Position numbers and translations under genes: made by a program. A DNA stretch of 64,000 nt, taken from NCBI RefSeq assembly GCF_021165935.1, contig NZ_CP088953.1, positions 3,946,501 through 4,010,500 on the forward strand, read 5' to 3'. Origin of the DNA: Microbulbifer elongatus (GTDB lineage: Bacteria > Pseudomonadota > Gammaproteobacteria > Pseudomonadales > Cellvibrionaceae). How positions within the stretch are numbered: the stretch's first letter is position 1; the number at the start of each line of letters is the position of its first letter. Of the stretch, positions 8,829-20,196 are shown one piece after another. Below the pieces are notes generated by a model. The model searched no databases and was not told where the DNA came from. It was given only the letters and a program-made list of their open reading frames with translations.

Positions 8829-10175
8829 TCAGGCGTTGCCGATCCGCTCCACCACCTGGGCGATCTCACCCGCCAGCTGTTGAACGAGCGACGGGTCCTT
8901 ACCCTCAACCATGACCCGGATCAGCGGCTCGGTTCCGGAAGGGCGCAACAGCACCCGGCCGGTGTCGGCCAGAGTGGATTCCGCCTTGGTCACAGCGGCC
9001 TGCACATCGCCGTGCTCCAGTACGCCATCGCGGCTGGCGAGGCGTACATTGATCATATGTTGCGGCAGCATTTCCATTCTGCGGGTGAGCTGATCGAGAG
9101 ATTCCCCGAAATCGCTGACTGCGCGCAATACCTGCAATGCAGAGATGATGCCATCGCCGGTGGTGGTGACGTCGGTACAGACGATATGCCCGGAGGATTC
9201 GCCACCCAGGGTCCAGTCGTTTTTGTGCATCAGCTCCAGCACGTAGCGGTCACCCACTTTGGCGCGGGCGAAGGGGATATTGCGCTCCTTGAGAGCCAGC
9301 TCAAAGCCGAAGTTGCTCATCTGGGTGCCCACCACGCCGCTACAGCCGTTGAGGAATTGCTGGCGGTGGATGGCGATCAGGAACAGCAGCTGATCCCCAT
9401 CCACCAGATTGCCGTCTTTATCCACAAACATCACCCGGTCGCCATCGCCATCAAACGCGATGCCGAGGTCGGCGCCGCGCTCGACCACGGCCTTCTGCAG
9501 CTGTTCCGGCTTGGTGGAACCGCATTCCAGGTTGATATTGACGCCGTCCGGCTGCACTCCGATGGCGTGTACTTCGGCACCCAGCTCGCGGAAGACTTTG
9601 GGCGCGATGTGGTAGGTGGCGCCGTTAGCGCAATCCAGCACGATGTTCAGGCCTTGCAGAGAGTAGGCCCAGGGGGTGCTGGCTTTACAGAACTCGATAT
9701 AGCGGCCTACTGCGTCATCGATACGCCAGGCCTTGCCCAGGTCTTTGGCGGTTTCCATGGGCAGGTCCAGAGCGGCTTCAATCTGCGCCTCGACGTCATC
9801 CGGCAGTTTGCTGCCATCGGCGCTGAAGAACTTGATGCCGTTATCCTGATAGGGATTGTGGGAGGCACTGATCACGATTCCCGCCTGGGCGTGGAAGGTA
9901 CGGGTGAGATAGGCGATAGCCGGGGTGGGCATGGGACCCAACAGGCCCACGTCGACACCGGCGTTGATCAGCCCCGCTTCCAGAGCGGCTTCAAACATGT
10001 AGCCGGATACGCGGGTGTCCTTGCCGATCAGGATGCGGCCGCGGCCTTTACCTTTCGGGTTGGCACCGAGGACTTTGCCGGCGGCATAGCCGAGGCGCAG
10101 CATGAAGTCTGGGGTGATGGCGCCTTCGCCGACCAGGCCGCGGATGCCGTCTGTGCCGAAATATTTTCTGGTCAT
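8829..10175 (-). CDS. glmM: Phosphoglucosamine mutase
   Basis: A 448-aa enzyme converting glucosamine-6-phosphate to glucosamine-1-phosphate for UDP-GlcNAc synthesis (peptidoglycan and LPS). It starts [13 protein letters not shown] as the family does. It has the phosphoserine loop [17 protein letters not shown] with the active Ser near residue 101, the metal loop [10 protein letters not shown], and the C-terminal phosphate-binding loop [15 protein letters not shown]. It lies between folP and tpiA, the standard gammaproteobacterial order. Confidence 0.97.
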   Translation of the reverse strand: MTRKYFGTDGIRGLVGEGAITPDFMLRLGYAAGKVLGANPKGKGRGRILIGKDTRVSGYMFEAALEAGLINAGVDVGLLGPMPTPAIAYLTRTFHAQAGIVISASHNPYQDNGIKFFSADGSKLPDDVEAQIEAALDLPMETAKDLGKAWRIDDAVGRYIEFCKASTPWAYSLQGLNIVLDCANGATYHIAPKVFRELGAEVHAIGVQPDGVNINLECGSTKPEQLQKAVVERGADLGIAFDGDGDRVMFVDKDGNLVDGDQLLFLIAIHRQQFLNGCSGVVGTQMSNFGFELALKERNIPFARAKVGDRYVLELMHKNDWTLGGESSGHIVCTDVTTTGDGIISALQVLRAVSDFGESLDQLTRRMEMLPQHMINVRLASRDGVLEHGDVQAAVTKAESTLADTGRVLLRPSGTEPLIRVMVEGKDPSLVQQLAGEIAQVVERIGNA

Positions 10176-10263
10176 CGTAATCTTGCTTCTCTTTCTCTAA
10201 TCGCTAATTTTGGTCTGGGTTGCTGCGCTCTGAGACACCTGCTCGCAGGGCAGGCTCCTACTC

Positions 10264-11118
10264 CTATAGGGCGGTATCGACTAGCTGTTGTAATTTCAGC
10301 ACATCTGCAGTGGCCGCGACGTCGTGCACGCGGATTATGGCGGCACCGCGCTGGGCAGACAGCATGGCCAGCGCCAGGCTGCCGGGCAGGCGCTCATCCA
10401 CTTCACGCCCGAGCAGGCGACCGATCATGGATTTGCGCGACATACCCACAAGAATCGGAACCCCTTCCGGGGCCAGCTCGGGCAGATGGCGCAACAGGGT
10501 CAGGTTGTGGTCGTCATTTTTGCCGAAACCGAAGCCCGGGTCGTAGAGGATTTTCTCTCTCGCGATGCCGGCTTGCTCACATGCCTGCAGGCGGGCATCG
10601 AGGTAAGTGCGTACTTCGGCTACCACATCGGTGTATTCCGGTTTGACCTGCATGGTGCCCGGCTGTCCCTGCATATGCATGAGGCACACGGGCAATCCCG
10701 TGGCGGCGGCAGCCTCCAGGGCGCCGGGGCGAGTGAGTGCTCGCACATCGTTGAGCATACCGGCACCCACACGGGCGGACTCCCGCATGACCGCGGGGGT
10801 GCTGGTATCTACGGAAATCACCACGTCCAGACGACTGGCGATGACCTCCACCACCGGCACCACCCGCTGCAACTCTTCCGTCTCAGAAACCGGTGCCGCA
10901 CCGGGGCGGGTGGACTCACCGCCGATATCCAGGATTGCTGCGCCGTCGCGCACCATCTGTTCTGCGCGCTGTAACACCAGATCGAGATCCAGGCCGCGGT
11001 CGCCGTAATAGCTGCCGCCATCGGAAAAGGAGTCGGGGGTAGTATTGAGGATGCCCATGATACGGGGGCGGGACAGGTCCAGGGTACGCTGGCCACAGAC
11101 GAGCTTCATAGCATTCAT
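10264..11118 (-). CDS. folP: Dihydropteroate synthase
   Basis: A 284-aa enzyme condensing p-aminobenzoate with 6-hydroxymethyl-dihydropterin pyrophosphate in folate synthesis; the sulphonamide target. It shows RIMGILNTTPDSFSDGG, ILDIGGESTRPGA, and the pterin- and phosphate-binding segments DPGFGFGKN, GMSRKSMIG and IRVHDV. I place the start at 11118 (MNAMKLVCGQ); an ATG at 11109 is equally possible. The longer upstream extension is Pro/Leu-rich and overlaps the ftsH terminator, so it is unlikely. Confidence 0.95.
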   Translation of the reverse strand: MNAMKLVCGQRTLDLSRPRIMGILNTTPDSFSDGGSYYGDRGLDLDLVLQRAEQMVRDGAAILDIGGESTRPGAAPVSETEELQRVVPVVEVIASRLDVVISVDTSTPAVMRESARVGAGMLNDVRALTRPGALEAAAATGLPVCLMHMQGQPGTMQVKPEYTDVVAEVRTYLDARLQACEQAGIAREKILYDPGFGFGKNDDHNLTLLRHLPELAPEGVPILVGMSRKSMIGRLLGREVDERLPGSLALAMLSAQRGAAIIRVHDVAATADVLKLQQLVDTAL

Positions 11119-11166
11119 ATCACTTAGCCCCGGCTCAACAGGAATTGGGGGCAGCGGGAATAAACA

Positions 11167-11198
11167 AAGCGGGCCTACTGGCAACAGCAGGCCCGCTT
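11167..11198 (-). terminator. Intrinsic terminator downstream of ftsH
   Basis: A 10-bp perfect stem, AAGCGGGCCT (11167-11176) with AGGCCCGCTT (11189-11198). Read leftward it is followed by TGTTTATT. It lies between ftsH and folP and would limit read-through. Confidence 0.65.
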
Positions 11199-11244
11199 GG
11201 AAGCGGCACACTATAGGCGTGCGCCGCACAAGTTCAAGATGGGG

Positions 11245-13164
11245 TCAGTGGCCGTTGACCGGGCCGCCTACCGGGCTTTCTCCGTCTTTCGAGCCACCTT
11301 GGGTTTCGTCTTTCGGCTCCACTTCTTCCGGTGTACCGCCGCCGGTATAGTCGTTGTCGTGCCAATCCTTGGGCGGACGCACTTTCCGGCGCGCCATCAG
11401 GTCGTCCACCTGCTCGGCATCCAGAGTCTCGTATTCCATCAGCGCGTCTTTCATCGCTTCGAGAATATCGCGATTCTCTTCCAGCAGTTTTTCCGCACGC
11501 TCGTAACAGGTATCGATGATGCGGCGCACTTCCTCGTCGATCTCGTTGGAAGTCTTGCCGGAGATCGGGTTGCCGTGGCCGGGCTGACCGGTCTCGTCTT
11601 CACCATAGTGGAGCGGGCCGAGCTTCTCGGACAGACCCCACTTGGTGACCATGTTGCGGGCAATGTCGGTGGCGCGCTCGATATCGTTGGAGGCACCGGT
11701 GGTGACCCCGTCGACACCAAGAGTCATCTCTTCCGCGATACGACCGCCGAACAGGGAGCACAGCTGGGATTCCAGCGCGCGCTTGCTGAGGCTGTATTTG
11801 TCTTCCTCGGGCAGGAACTGGGTCACCCCAAGGGCGCGACCGCGCGGGATGATGGTGACCTTGTGCACCGGATCGTGCTCCGGTACCAGGCGGCCAATAA
11901 TGGCGTGGCCGGCCTCGTGGTAGGCGGTATTGGTCTTTTCCTTCTCGTTCATCACCATGGACTTGCGCTCGGCACCCATCATGATCTTGTCGCGGGCGCG
12001 CTCGAACTCTTCCATGGACACCATGCGGCGGTTGGCACGGGCGGCGAACAGAGCAGCTTCGTTCACCAGGTTGGCCAGGTCCGCACCGGAAAAACCGGGG
12101 GTACCGCGGGCGATGGTCTGCGGGTCGATCTTTTCATCCAGGGGCACTTTGCGCATGTGCACCTTGAGGATCTGTTCGCGGCCACGGATATCCGGCAGGC
12201 CGACAAAGACCTGACGGTCGAAACGGCCCGGGCGCAGCAGGGCCTTGTCGAGTACGTCCGGACGGTTGGTGGCGGCGATCACGATAACGCCTTCGTTACC
12301 TTCAAAACCGTCCATTTCCACCAGCAGCTGGTTCAGCGTCTGCTCGCGCTCATCGTGGCCACCACCCATGCCGGCACCGCGGTGGCGGCCGACAGCATCG
12401 ATTTCGTCGATAAAGATGATGCACGGCGCCTGTTTTTTGGCCTGTTCGAACATGTCGCGTACTCGGGAGGCACCCACACCCACGAACATTTCCACAAAGT
12501 CCGAACCGGAAATGGAGAAAAATGGCACTTTGGCTTCGCCGGCAATCGCCTTGGCCAGCAGCGTTTTACCGGTACCGGGAGGACCCGCCATCAGTACGCC
12601 GCGGGGAATATTGCCTCCCAGACGCTGGAACTTCGACGGATCGCGCAGGAACTCCACCAGCTCCTGCACGTCTTCCTTGGCTTCATCCACTCCCGCCACG
12701 TCGGCAAAGGTGGTCTTGATCTGGTCTTCACCCAAAAGGCGCGCCTTGCTCTTGCCGAAGGCCATGGGGCCGGAACGGCCACCGGCGCCGCCCTGCATCT
12801 GGCGCATGAAGAACATGAATACGGCGATGATGATCAGGATCGGGAAGCTGGCCACCAGCAGCTGCTGCCAGATACTGGGAGACTCGGGCTCGCGACCATT
12901 GAACTTGACGCCGCCACGCACCATTTCATTGGTGAGTTCATCGTCGATGATCTGTGGCTGAATGGTTTTAAAACGGCTGCCATCGGCCTTTTCGCCAGTG
13001 ATGACCAGCCCGTCGACCAAAACATTTTTGACCTGACCGGACTGCACGTCCTGCACAAAGTCGGAGTAGCTGAGGGATTCATCCCGGGATTGCGGCTTGA
13101 AGTTCTGGAAGACCATCAGCAGCACCGCAGCGATGATCAACCACAACACCAGATTCTTTGCCAT
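11245..13164 (-). CDS. ftsH: ATP-dependent zinc metalloprotease FtsH
   Basis: A 639-aa inner-membrane AAA+ protease that degrades misassembled membrane proteins and short-lived regulators. Its helices are at residues about 4-24 and 95-115, flanking a periplasmic segment. Then follow Walker A GPPGTGKT, Walker [12 protein letters not shown], the SRH region [20 protein letters not shown], and the zinc site HEAGH. The start at 13164 ([10 protein letters not shown]) matches the conserved FtsH N-terminus; the upstream 22 codons of the longer frame look non-native. It lies downstream of rlmE as in E. coli. Confidence 0.97.
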   Translation of the reverse strand: MAKNLVLWLIIAAVLLMVFQNFKPQSRDESLSYSDFVQDVQSGQVKNVLVDGLVITGEKADGSRFKTIQPQIIDDELTNEMVRGGVKFNGREPESPSIWQQLLVASFPILIIIAVFMFFMRQMQGGAGGRSGPMAFGKSKARLLGEDQIKTTFADVAGVDEAKEDVQELVEFLRDPSKFQRLGGNIPRGVLMAGPPGTGKTLLAKAIAGEAKVPFFSISGSDFVEMFVGVGASRVRDMFEQAKKQAPCIIFIDEIDAVGRHRGAGMGGGHDEREQTLNQLLVEMDGFEGNEGVIVIAATNRPDVLDKALLRPGRFDRQVFVGLPDIRGREQILKVHMRKVPLDEKIDPQTIARGTPGFSGADLANLVNEAALFAARANRRMVSMEEFERARDKIMMGAERKSMVMNEKEKTNTAYHEAGHAIIGRLVPEHDPVHKVTIIPRGRALGVTQFLPEEDKYSLSKRALESQLCSLFGGRIAEEMTLGVDGVTTGASNDIERATDIARNMVTKWGLSEKLGPLHYGEDETGQPGHGNPISGKTSNEIDEEVRRIIDTCYERAEKLLEENRDILEAMKDALMEYETLDAEQVDDLMARRKVRPPKDWHDNDYTGGGTPEEVEPKDETQGGSKDGESPVGGPVNGH

Positions 13165-13335
13165 ATCGTTCAAAGGGTATGCCCTCTTGCCTGTGCCCTG
13201 GCTTTCGCCGGGCAACGTATTCCATTTCACCCAGTATAGGCGGCGAAAATCGTAAATCTGTCGCCCCGGTCATCGGGGACTTTATCAAATCTCGGCCCGT
13301 GGCGCTTGGCGCCTTGGTCCGAGTCGCCTCGCGGC

Positions 13336-13956
13336 TTAACCCTTGAAGCCCCGAGCAACAACATAGACCTCGCGGGAGCGGGGACGGGATGCACCGGGCT
13401 TGCGGGTGACGACTGACTGATACTGACTGCGCAGATCGCGAATCAGCTCATCAAATCCTTCGCCCTGGAAGACTTTGGCCACAAAAGCGCCACCTGACTT
13501 GAGGGTCTGCCGCGCCATATCCACCGCCAGCTCCACCAGATACATCGAGGCCGGCTGATCGACAGCGCGCACTCCACTCATATTGGGGGCCATATCGGAA
13601 ATCACAAGGTCGGCGCGCTCTTCGCCGAGCTTTTCCAGCAGCTCATCGAAGACTTCCTGCTCGGTGAAGTCTCCCTGCACAAAGTCCACGCCGGCCAGGG
13701 CGTCCATGGGCAGAATGTCCGATGCAAGAACCCGGCCTTTGTGGCCAACCAGTTCTGCGGCCACCTGGGACCAGCCCCCGGGAGCGGCGCCGAGATCCAC
13801 AACGGTCATGCCCGGTTTGATCAGGCGGTCCTTTTCCTGCAGCTCCTGCAGCTTGTAAGAGGCACGGGAACGGTAGCCATCTTTCTGGGACTGTTTGACG
13901 TAGTGGTCGTTAAAATGTTCGCGCAGCCAGCGGTGGCTGCTCTTTGATCGGCCCAT
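13336..13956 (-). CDS. rlmE: 23S rRNA (uridine-2552-2'-O)-methyltransferase
   Basis: A 206-aa RrmJ/FtsJ-type methyltransferase acting on U2552 of 23S rRNA during late 50S assembly. The N-terminal [21 protein letters not shown] is characteristic. The SAM motif is [15 protein letters not shown]. The catalytic K-D-K-E set is represented by [18 protein letters not shown] and [10 protein letters not shown]. Likely cotranscribed with ftsH downstream, and divergent from yhbY with a shared ~70-bp promoter region. Confidence 0.96.
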   Translation of the reverse strand: MGRSKSSHRWLREHFNDHYVKQSQKDGYRSRASYKLQELQEKDRLIKPGMTVVDLGAAPGGWSQVAAELVGHKGRVLASDILPMDALAGVDFVQGDFTEQEVFDELLEKLGEERADLVISDMAPNMSGVRAVDQPASMYLVELAVDMARQTLKSGGAFVAKVFQGEGFDELIRDLRSQYQSVVTRKPGASRPRSREVYVVARGFKG

Positions 13957-14027
13957 CAGTTACAATACATCGCTAATTTCTGGGGTTGTCCGCGCGCGGG
14001 TTACCCGATTTAAGGATGGAGTATTGT

Positions 14028-14333
14028 ATGCCTTTAAACGCTGACCGCAAAAAAGCCTTGCGCGCTCGTGGACATAGCCTCAAACCAGTTGTCACTGTAG
14101 CCGACAAAGGACTGACCGACGGGGTGCTCGAGGAGCTGAATCGCGCCCTGGAGGATCACGAACTGATCAAGGTGAAACTGGCGGTCAATGACCGCGATGT
14201 GCGCCGCGAACTGATCACCGAATTGTGCGCCCAGAGCAAATCCGAGCTGGTGCAGGAAATCGGCAAAATCGCGCTGATCTTCCGCAAGGCGGGCAAGCCC
14301 AACGCGCGCCTGTCCAACCTGCTGCGCCCCTGA
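14028..14333 (+). CDS. yhbY: Ribosome assembly RNA-binding protein YhbY (CRM domain)
   Basis: A 101-aa CRM-domain protein associated with pre-50S particles. It starts MPLNADRKKALRARGHSLKPVVTV and carries the CRM GxxG-like loop region (VADKGLTDGVLEELNRAL). The start at 14028 has an AAGGATGGAG Shine-Dalgarno. Divergent transcription from rlmE is the standard arrangement. Confidence 0.93.
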   Translation: MPLNADRKKALRARGHSLKPVVTVADKGLTDGVLEELNRALEDHELIKVKLAVNDRDVRRELITELCAQSKSELVQEIGKIALIFRKAGKPNARLSNLLRP

Positions 14334-14341
14334 TCCACTCA

Positions 14342-14370
14342 CCCAGCCTCATCCTCGAATACAGGCTGGG
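14342..14370 (+). terminator. Probable terminator after yhbY
   Basis: An 8-bp stem, CCCAGCCT (14342-14349) with AGGCTGGG (14363-14370), followed by a pyrimidine run GTCTCCTCTCT. The T-run is weak. It lies between the convergent yhbY and lipoprotein genes. Confidence 0.5.
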
Positions 14371-14411
14371 GTCTCCTCTCTGCGAGATCCGCGTGACAAC
14401 CCGCTCCCCGC

Positions 14412-16394
14412 TCAAAAACGGGTGGGCGGTATAAAACTGCGCGGACGCTCCACCGGCATCGGGATACGCTGGCTCGGCGCCGGTGCGGCAAAGCGCCGCA
14501 GACCGGATTCCCCTTCGCAGGCGGGGGTCAGATTCTGTCCCCACCCTTCCCCGGCGCACAGAGCCATGGGCAGCATACTTTTCAGGTGCGCGTCCGCCTC
14601 TGCCCAGGCCTCTGGCAGCAACCCTTGCACCGCAGTGCTGGCACGAGGGCGAATGCGCTCGGAAGCAATTCGGCCGCGCTGCCCACGGGATACCACATAG
14701 TCATCCGCAGACATTGGTGATACCGGGCGATTGGTCACCGCGATATCCCGCTCGATGCCGTAACGCAGACTCATCATGGTTTCCTCAAACAGCATGGCGG
14801 TGTCTTCCCAGGGAGAGCTGTAGCTGTAGAAATCATTGGCCGAGTCCGGGAAAAAGAAGCCGGCAATGTCCGCTGGCGTGTACTCGCGCTGCGTGCCACT
14901 GGCCTCGGCGCCGCGATACCGCACCTCCGCCAGTGCATAGAGCTCGGGGGAGTACATCGGGTTCACCGCCGTTACCGATTTGTTGACGAAACTGGCGGAC
15001 TGCGCCTGATTGAAGAAAATATCGTCGCGATCCAGACCGCTATTGAGCTTCGCCGGCGACATGGCATCCGCCGCATGGGCCAGCTCGTGGTATAGCAGCG
15101 ACCCCAGATCCGCTTCCAGCTCGTAGAAATCCCGGTGGTGGCGGTCCTTCACCTCGTAATAGGTGAATACGTAATTGTTGTTTTTCACGTAGCGCCAGGG
15201 GGTGACGAAGTTCAACGCGGAACTGAAACCGCTGCGGTAGTCCGGCTGCTCATTGATCAGGTCGCGCTCGGCGGGCGACAGCCACAGACTATCCGGGTCC
15301 AGATAGATGGCACCGGTCAGGGACCAGTAAAAAGACGGGCGCACATCACTGGAAATCACCACCGCAGTCACCGAGCGCAATAGCCGGGCGAAATCCTCGT
15401 GGTTGTCCAGCTGGGTCAGGAAACGCTCGAACCGCTCTCCCATCCAGTCGTGGGACACCAGCACATGATCCATGATCTGATCCACCGTGGGCGCACTGCT
15501 GACCAGCCCGATCGGTGGCAGCGTGCGCAGGGTACACAGATTGCTGTCGTTCAACTGATTGGAATAGACACAGTCTTTCAGCACGTCGCGGTAGGGGCTA
15601 TCGGTGCGGTAGCTGTATACCGGCATCAGGGGCTCGTAGGTCGCACAGGCCTGCCCGTCGCCATCACAGAAATAGTCGCTGTTGGTAGCCGGGCGATCCT
15701 GCACCACCACGTACGCGGTATCAGAGAAACTGCCCGCGGTGGTTTCCAGGGTGGCGCGCAGGGTGATTACCTGATCGCCGCTCACCCGCGGCGCTGTCAC
15801 AAACACGACCGGCTGACCGGAGTCGTCTTCCACCAGATCCGCCTGGGGGCCAGAAAGCTGCTCAAAGTGCCAGGAGTTGACGGTACCGGTGTAGTCGCTG
15901 GCATTGAGTCGCAACGAGAACTCGGCACCTTCACTCACCGCGCGGTCCGCGCGGAACTGTACACGGGTGCTGGCACTGCTGGGCGCCACGGAAATGGTGA
16001 AAGTGTCCTGCAGGCGCTCTCCCTCCGGGTTGGAGGCGGTCAGGCGGAAACTGTATTCGCCGCTGAAGACCGCATCGAAACTGATACCAGCGGTACCGTT
16101 ACCCGCCAGGGGCATGACGTCGGGGCCGGACAACTGCTCCCATTCAAAGCGGTTGTAACCCTGCTCACTCAGGCTCGCCACCACGCCGACACTGTCGCCC
16201 TGGCTGGCGCTGCTGTCGCCGGTCAGCGTCAATTGCGCGGGAGCCGGGGCAATCGGTGCGCCGCCACTGCTGTTGCCGCCAGGGTTGTCGCCACCACCCC
16301 CACCGCCACCACAGGCAGTCACGGAGAGCGCCAGTAAGGAGGCAGATAATACGCGCAGTGCAGTGGCGGGCAGATGGTGGAGGATAGCGGTCAT
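14412..16394 (-). CDS. Large lipoprotein with Ig-like repeats and an HExxH metallopeptidase-like motif
   Basis: A 660-aa protein of no family I recognise. The signal peptide ends in the lipobox LSVTAC (Cys about 28), followed by a poly-Gly linker. Two domains of about 90 residues (about 48-135 and 140-230) look like PKD/Ig-like folds (FEWEQLSGPDV, WHFEQLSGPQA). The C-terminal ~400 residues contain SLLYHELAHAADAM, an HExxH zincin motif followed by AxD, suggesting a zinc metallopeptidase or a relic of one. A surface or periplasmic membrane-anchored location is inferred. It stands alone between yhbY and pntB. Confidence 0.7.
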   Translation of the reverse strand: MTAILHHLPATALRVLSASLLALSVTACGGGGGGGDNPGGNSSGGAPIAPAPAQLTLTGDSSASQGDSVGVVASLSEQGYNRFEWEQLSGPDVMPLAGNGTAGISFDAVFSGEYSFRLTASNPEGERLQDTFTISVAPSSASTRVQFRADRAVSEGAEFSLRLNASDYTGTVNSWHFEQLSGPQADLVEDDSGQPVVFVTAPRVSGDQVITLRATLETTAGSFSDTAYVVVQDRPATNSDYFCDGDGQACATYEPLMPVYSYRTDSPYRDVLKDCVYSNQLNDSNLCTLRTLPPIGLVSSAPTVDQIMDHVLVSHDWMGERFERFLTQLDNHEDFARLLRSVTAVVISSDVRPSFYWSLTGAIYLDPDSLWLSPAERDLINEQPDYRSGFSSALNFVTPWRYVKNNNYVFTYYEVKDRHHRDFYELEADLGSLLYHELAHAADAMSPAKLNSGLDRDDIFFNQAQSASFVNKSVTAVNPMYSPELYALAEVRYRGAEASGTQREYTPADIAGFFFPDSANDFYSYSSPWEDTAMLFEETMMSLRYGIERDIAVTNRPVSPMSADDYVVSRGQRGRIASERIRPRASTAVQGLLPEAWAEADAHLKSMLPMALCAGEGWGQNLTPACEGESGLRRFAAPAPSQRIPMPVERPRSFIPPTRF

Positions 16395-16510
16395 GGCTCT
16401 TTCTTATTCTGCAGATCACTTTGTTGACCCGTAGATTACCACCGGTCTGAGCGCAGAGAGAAGCTTGCGCCAGCTTCCCCCTGCCCCACACACTCCCCGA
16501 GCGCCGGGCG

Positions 16511-16546
16511 AAAAAAAACGGCCCTCCTTGCGGGGGGCCGTTTTTT
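16511..16546 (-). terminator. Bidirectional intrinsic terminator after pntB
   Basis: The stem CGGCCC (16519-16524) pairs with GGGCCG (16535-16540). It is flanked by eight A on the left and six T on the right, so it works in both directions. It lies 30 bp past the pntB stop. Confidence 0.8.
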
Positions 16547-16572
16547 GATCAAATGGGATACTGAGCGCCGGG

Positions 16573-17970
16573 TCAGGCCGGGTTCAGTTTGCCCAGTACG
16601 CTCTGCAGGCTCTCTTTCGCATCGCCAAACAGCATGCGCGAGTTGTCCTTGAAGAACAGCGGGTTGGAGACACCGGCATAGCCGGAGGCCATGGAGCGCT
16701 TCAGCACCACCACTTTGCCGGCCTTCCACACTTCAAGCACCGGCATACCGGCGATGGGGGAACCGGGCTTTTCAACGGCATCCGGGTTAACGGTGTCGTT
16801 GGCACCGATCACCAGTACCAGGTCGGTTTCCGGGAAGTCGTCGTTGATCTCTTCCATCTCCAGCACGATGTCATAGGGCACGTTGGCTTCCGCCAGCAGT
16901 ACGTTCATGTGCCCGGGCAGACGGCCGGCAACCGGGTGGATACCGAAGCGTACGGTCTTGCCCGCCTTGCGCAGTTTGTCGGTGAGGTCGCTCACCGCCT
17001 GCTGGGCGTGGGCGACCGCCATACCGAAGCCCGGTACGATGACGATGTTCTTGGCCGCTTTCAGATCGTCCGCCAGCTCGTCGTGGGTAGTCGCTACCGC
17101 TTCACCCTCTTCCTCGCCATCGGCGCTGGCCACGGTGCCGTCGGAACCGAAACCGCCCAGGATCACACTGATAAAGGAACGGTTCATACCGCGACACATG
17201 ATGTAGCTGAGGATGGCACCGGAGGAGCCCACCAGCGCACCGATCACGATCAGCAGGTCGTTACTCAGCATAAAGCCGGTGGCCGCGGCGGCCCAGCCGG
17301 AGTAGCTGTTCAGCATGGAGATCACCACCGGCATATCCGCACCACCGATGGCGGCGATCAGGTGGATACCCAGCAGCAGCGCGATACCGGTCATCACCAG
17401 CAGGTTGATGATGGTGGCATTGCTCACGTCCGCCGGGATGAACTGGGCACCGAGCACCACACAGATGGCCAGGGCAATCAGGTTCAGCCAGTGGCGCGCC
17501 GGCAACATCAGCGGCTTACCGGAGATCAGCCCCTGCAGTTTGCCGAAGGCCACAATGGAACCGGTCAGGGTGATCGCACCGATAAATACACCGATATAAA
17601 TCTCGGAGTTGTGCACGATATGCGCTGCGCCTTCGAGATTGATACGCGGGTCGAGGTAACCACCCCAACCGATCAGTACCGCGGCCAGGCCAACAAAGCT
17701 GTGCAGCAAAGCTACCAGCTGCGGCATCGCGGTCATTTCGACCTTGCGCGCCAGGTGGATACCGATCACCGCACCCACGCCCATGGCGATGCCGACAGGC
17801 AGGTAAGCGCCGGAAGTGATACCGGCGACGGTGGCGATGATGGCAACCGCCATACCCACCATGCCGTAGTAGTTACCGCGACGTGCGGTTTCGTGTGTGG
17901 ACAGTCCGCCGAGGCTCAGGATGAACATCACCGCGGAGAACAGATACGCCATAGAAATTACACTATTCAT
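16573..17970 (-). CDS. pntB: NAD(P) transhydrogenase subunit beta
   Basis: A 465-aa inner-membrane subunit of the proton-translocating transhydrogenase that makes NADPH from NADH using the proton gradient. Multiple membrane helices fill residues 1-260. The C-terminal NADP(H)-binding domain III begins near 290, with [39 protein letters not shown] and [14 protein letters not shown]. Normal length. It follows pntA by 12 bp in the same operon. Confidence 0.97.
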   Translation of the reverse strand: MNSVISMAYLFSAVMFILSLGGLSTHETARRGNYYGMVGMAVAIIATVAGITSGAYLPVGIAMGVGAVIGIHLARKVEMTAMPQLVALLHSFVGLAAVLIGWGGYLDPRINLEGAAHIVHNSEIYIGVFIGAITLTGSIVAFGKLQGLISGKPLMLPARHWLNLIALAICVVLGAQFIPADVSNATIINLLVMTGIALLLGIHLIAAIGGADMPVVISMLNSYSGWAAAATGFMLSNDLLIVIGALVGSSGAILSYIMCRGMNRSFISVILGGFGSDGTVASADGEEEGEAVATTHDELADDLKAAKNIVIVPGFGMAVAHAQQAVSDLTDKLRKAGKTVRFGIHPVAGRLPGHMNVLLAEANVPYDIVLEMEEINDDFPETDLVLVIGANDTVNPDAVEKPGSPIAGMPVLEVWKAGKVVVLKRSMASGYAGVSNPLFFKDNSRMLFGDAKESLQSVLGKLNPA

Positions 17971-17982
17971 GTCTGTCTCTCC

Positions 17983-19524
17983 TTATCGACGGAACATTTT
18001 CAGCATACGGTGGGTTACGAAGAAGCCACCGAAGATGTTGATACTGGCAAACAGTACCGCGATAAACGCCATTACAGTCACCAGGAAGGAACCGGTGGCC
18101 CCCACCTGAAACAGGGCACCGATGATCACGATGCCGGAGATGGCGTTGGTCACACTCATCAGCGGAGTGTGCAGGGCGTGGGATACGTTCCAGATCACCT
18201 GCCAGCCGATAAAGATGGACAGCACAAACACGGTAAAGTGGGCCACGAAGTCCGCCGGGGCGGATTTACCCAGGGCCAGCAACAGCAGGCCAGCAACGGC
18301 CCAGAAGGCCACCAGGGAAAGCGGAGAGGATTTCTTCTCCGGCTTCGGCTCCACTTCAATCTGCGGCTCCGGCTTTTTCTGCTGGGGCGCGGCAGAGATT
18401 TTTGGCGCGGGCGGCGGCCAGGTGATTTCGCCCTCCTTCACCACGGTGGCACCGCGAACCGCTTCGTCTTCAAAGTCGATGACGATCTCGCCATTTTTCT
18501 CCGGCGTCATGTCGGTCAGCAGGTGACACAGGTTGGTGGCGTACAGGGTGGAGGACTGGGTGGCCGCGCGGCTCGCCAAGTTGGTGTAACCGAGAATGGT
18601 CACGCCGCTCTTGACGACTTTCTTGTCCGCTTCGGTAAAGTCACAGTTACCGCCCATTTCCGCCGCCAGGTCCACAACCACGGAACCTTCGGCCATGGTT
18701 TCCACCATGTCCGCCAGCCACAGTTTTGGCGCAGGCTTACCGGGGATCAGTGCGGTGGTGATGACGATATCCACTTCCTTGGCCTGTTCGCGGAACAGGG
18801 CCATCTCCGCTTCGATAAACTCCTTGGACATCTGCTTGGCGTAACCGCCAGTGCCGGAGCCGTCTTCCTCGATTTCCACGGTGAGGAATTCCGCACCCAT
18901 GGATTCGACCTGCTCGCGTACTTCCGGGCGGGTATCGAAGGCGCGCACGATGGCACCCATGCTCTTGGCGGTACCGATGGCGGAAAGACCCGCAACACCG
19001 GCGCCGATCACCAGCACCTTGGCCGGCGGAATCTTGCCGGCGGCAGTGATCTGGCCGGTAAAGAAACGACCGAACTCGTGGGCCGCCTCGATCACCGCGC
19101 GGTAACCGGCGATGTTGGCCATGGAGCTCAGAGCGTCCATCTTCTGTGCGCGGGAAATACGTGGAATGGATTCCACCGCCAGCGCGTTGATGTTCTTGTC
19201 GGCGAACTTCTTCAGCAGTGCTTCGTTCTGCGCCGGCTTGAGGAAGGCCACCAGGGTGGCGCCGCTGGGGATCAGGTCCAGCTCCGCGTCAGTGGGCTGC
19301 TGTACTTTCAGTACGATACCCGCCTGGCTCAGGCACTCGGCGGCATTCGCACACAGCTTGGCACCGGCCTGTTCGTATTCGGCATCCGGGAAGCTGGCTG
19401 CTTCGCCGGCCCCCTGTTCGATCACAACGTCAAAGCCCAGCGACTGCAAACGCTTTACGCTGGCTGGCGTTGCCGCGACCCGCGACTCTCCAGGCGCGGT
19501 CTCCTTTGGTATGGCAATAATCAC
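17983..19524 (-). CDS. pntA: NAD(P) transhydrogenase subunit alpha
   Basis: A 513-aa protein. NAD(H)-binding domain I has the nucleotide fold [23 protein letters not shown] and [10 protein letters not shown] Pro/Glu/Lys-rich linker near 390-420 leads to four C-terminal membrane helices, so it is the single-chain E. coli-type alpha. The start is the GTG at 19524 ([13 protein letters not shown]), with GGGAG 8 nt upstream; the longer frame adds 20 unlikely residues. pntB follows directly. Confidence 0.95.
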   Translation of the reverse strand: MIIAIPKETAPGESRVAATPASVKRLQSLGFDVVIEQGAGEAASFPDAEYEQAGAKLCANAAECLSQAGIVLKVQQPTDAELDLIPSGATLVAFLKPAQNEALLKKFADKNINALAVESIPRISRAQKMDALSSMANIAGYRAVIEAAHEFGRFFTGQITAAGKIPPAKVLVIGAGVAGLSAIGTAKSMGAIVRAFDTRPEVREQVESMGAEFLTVEIEEDGSGTGGYAKQMSKEFIEAEMALFREQAKEVDIVITTALIPGKPAPKLWLADMVETMAEGSVVVDLAAEMGGNCDFTEADKKVVKSGVTILGYTNLASRAATQSSTLYATNLCHLLTDMTPEKNGEIVIDFEDEAVRGATVVKEGEITWPPPAPKISAAPQQKKPEPQIEVEPKPEKKSSPLSLVAFWAVAGLLLLALGKSAPADFVAHFTVFVLSIFIGWQVIWNVSHALHTPLMSVTNAISGIVIIGALFQVGATGSFLVTVMAFIAVLFASINIFGGFFVTHRMLKMFRR

Positions 19525-20196
19525 CGTTTGTGCTCCCGTTAAATATTTCGTTGTTATAAAACTCTTCGTTACAAATGGCTGCAAAGAGTCGACCCGGTTA
19601 ACCGGGTCATTTATGTACCGCTGACATTTAATCCTGAACTTTCCTGTCCGTCATCAGGCTTATCTGATTTTGGCGTGAAAGCGGTCCCTTCCGGGAAAAA
19701 CAAATTCCCGGAAAAATTAAATCCGTTTCGGTAGGACGATGAATTAAAGGGAATAAAACAGAGCAACGGAAATAGAGGATTCTTATTACTCGGTTAGTGG
19801 AAATTTATTGAAAATGCTGGAAATCGGTTAAAAAACAGCATATTAGGTTACATGCGTAACGGAAAACAGGAAAACCAGGCTGACTTTCGTGCATTTCGAC
19901 TAATTCATGACAGCAGCAATCACTGGGGAGCTTCGGGCACAAAAATACCGCAAGTGCCGATTTATTCAGTCGTATAAGAGAATATTTGGTTAACTATTCC
20001 AAAGGGTTTTTATTTAACAAAAAACGCATTCCCGAAATAATAACGCATTGATATGGGAATAATTCACCAATGGAATAGGTATCAATTAAAACCATTTATC
20101 CGCCGCCGGATTTACCCTATTCGAACACGTGAAATAAATGGGATTAAGCGTAACCATTTCTGCTGAAACCAATTTATTGATCCTGTTTGCAGAATA
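19525..20196. other. AT-rich intergenic region upstream of pntA
   Basis: About 670 bp, clearly AT-richer than its surroundings. It holds a perfect 9-bp inverted repeat, TTCCGGGAA (19689-19697) with TTCCCGGAA (19705-19713), about 165 bp upstream of pntA. It has no T-run, so it may be a regulator site. I see no open frame with a Shine-Dalgarno and no tRNA. The rest probably holds the pntA promoter and the 3' flank of the ModA-like gene. Confidence 0.35.

Noticed and set aside
8772..10646. A 624-codon open frame opposite glmM and folP
   Set aside because: It is the antisense shadow of two clear genes in high-GC DNA and has no domain or ribosome site.
11197..13239. A 680-codon open frame opposite ftsH
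   Set aside because: Antisense shadow of ftsH.
16909..19542. An 877-codon open frame opposite pntB and pntA
   Set aside because: His/Gly/Gln-rich composition typical of reverse-frame translation; pntAB are certain on the other strand.
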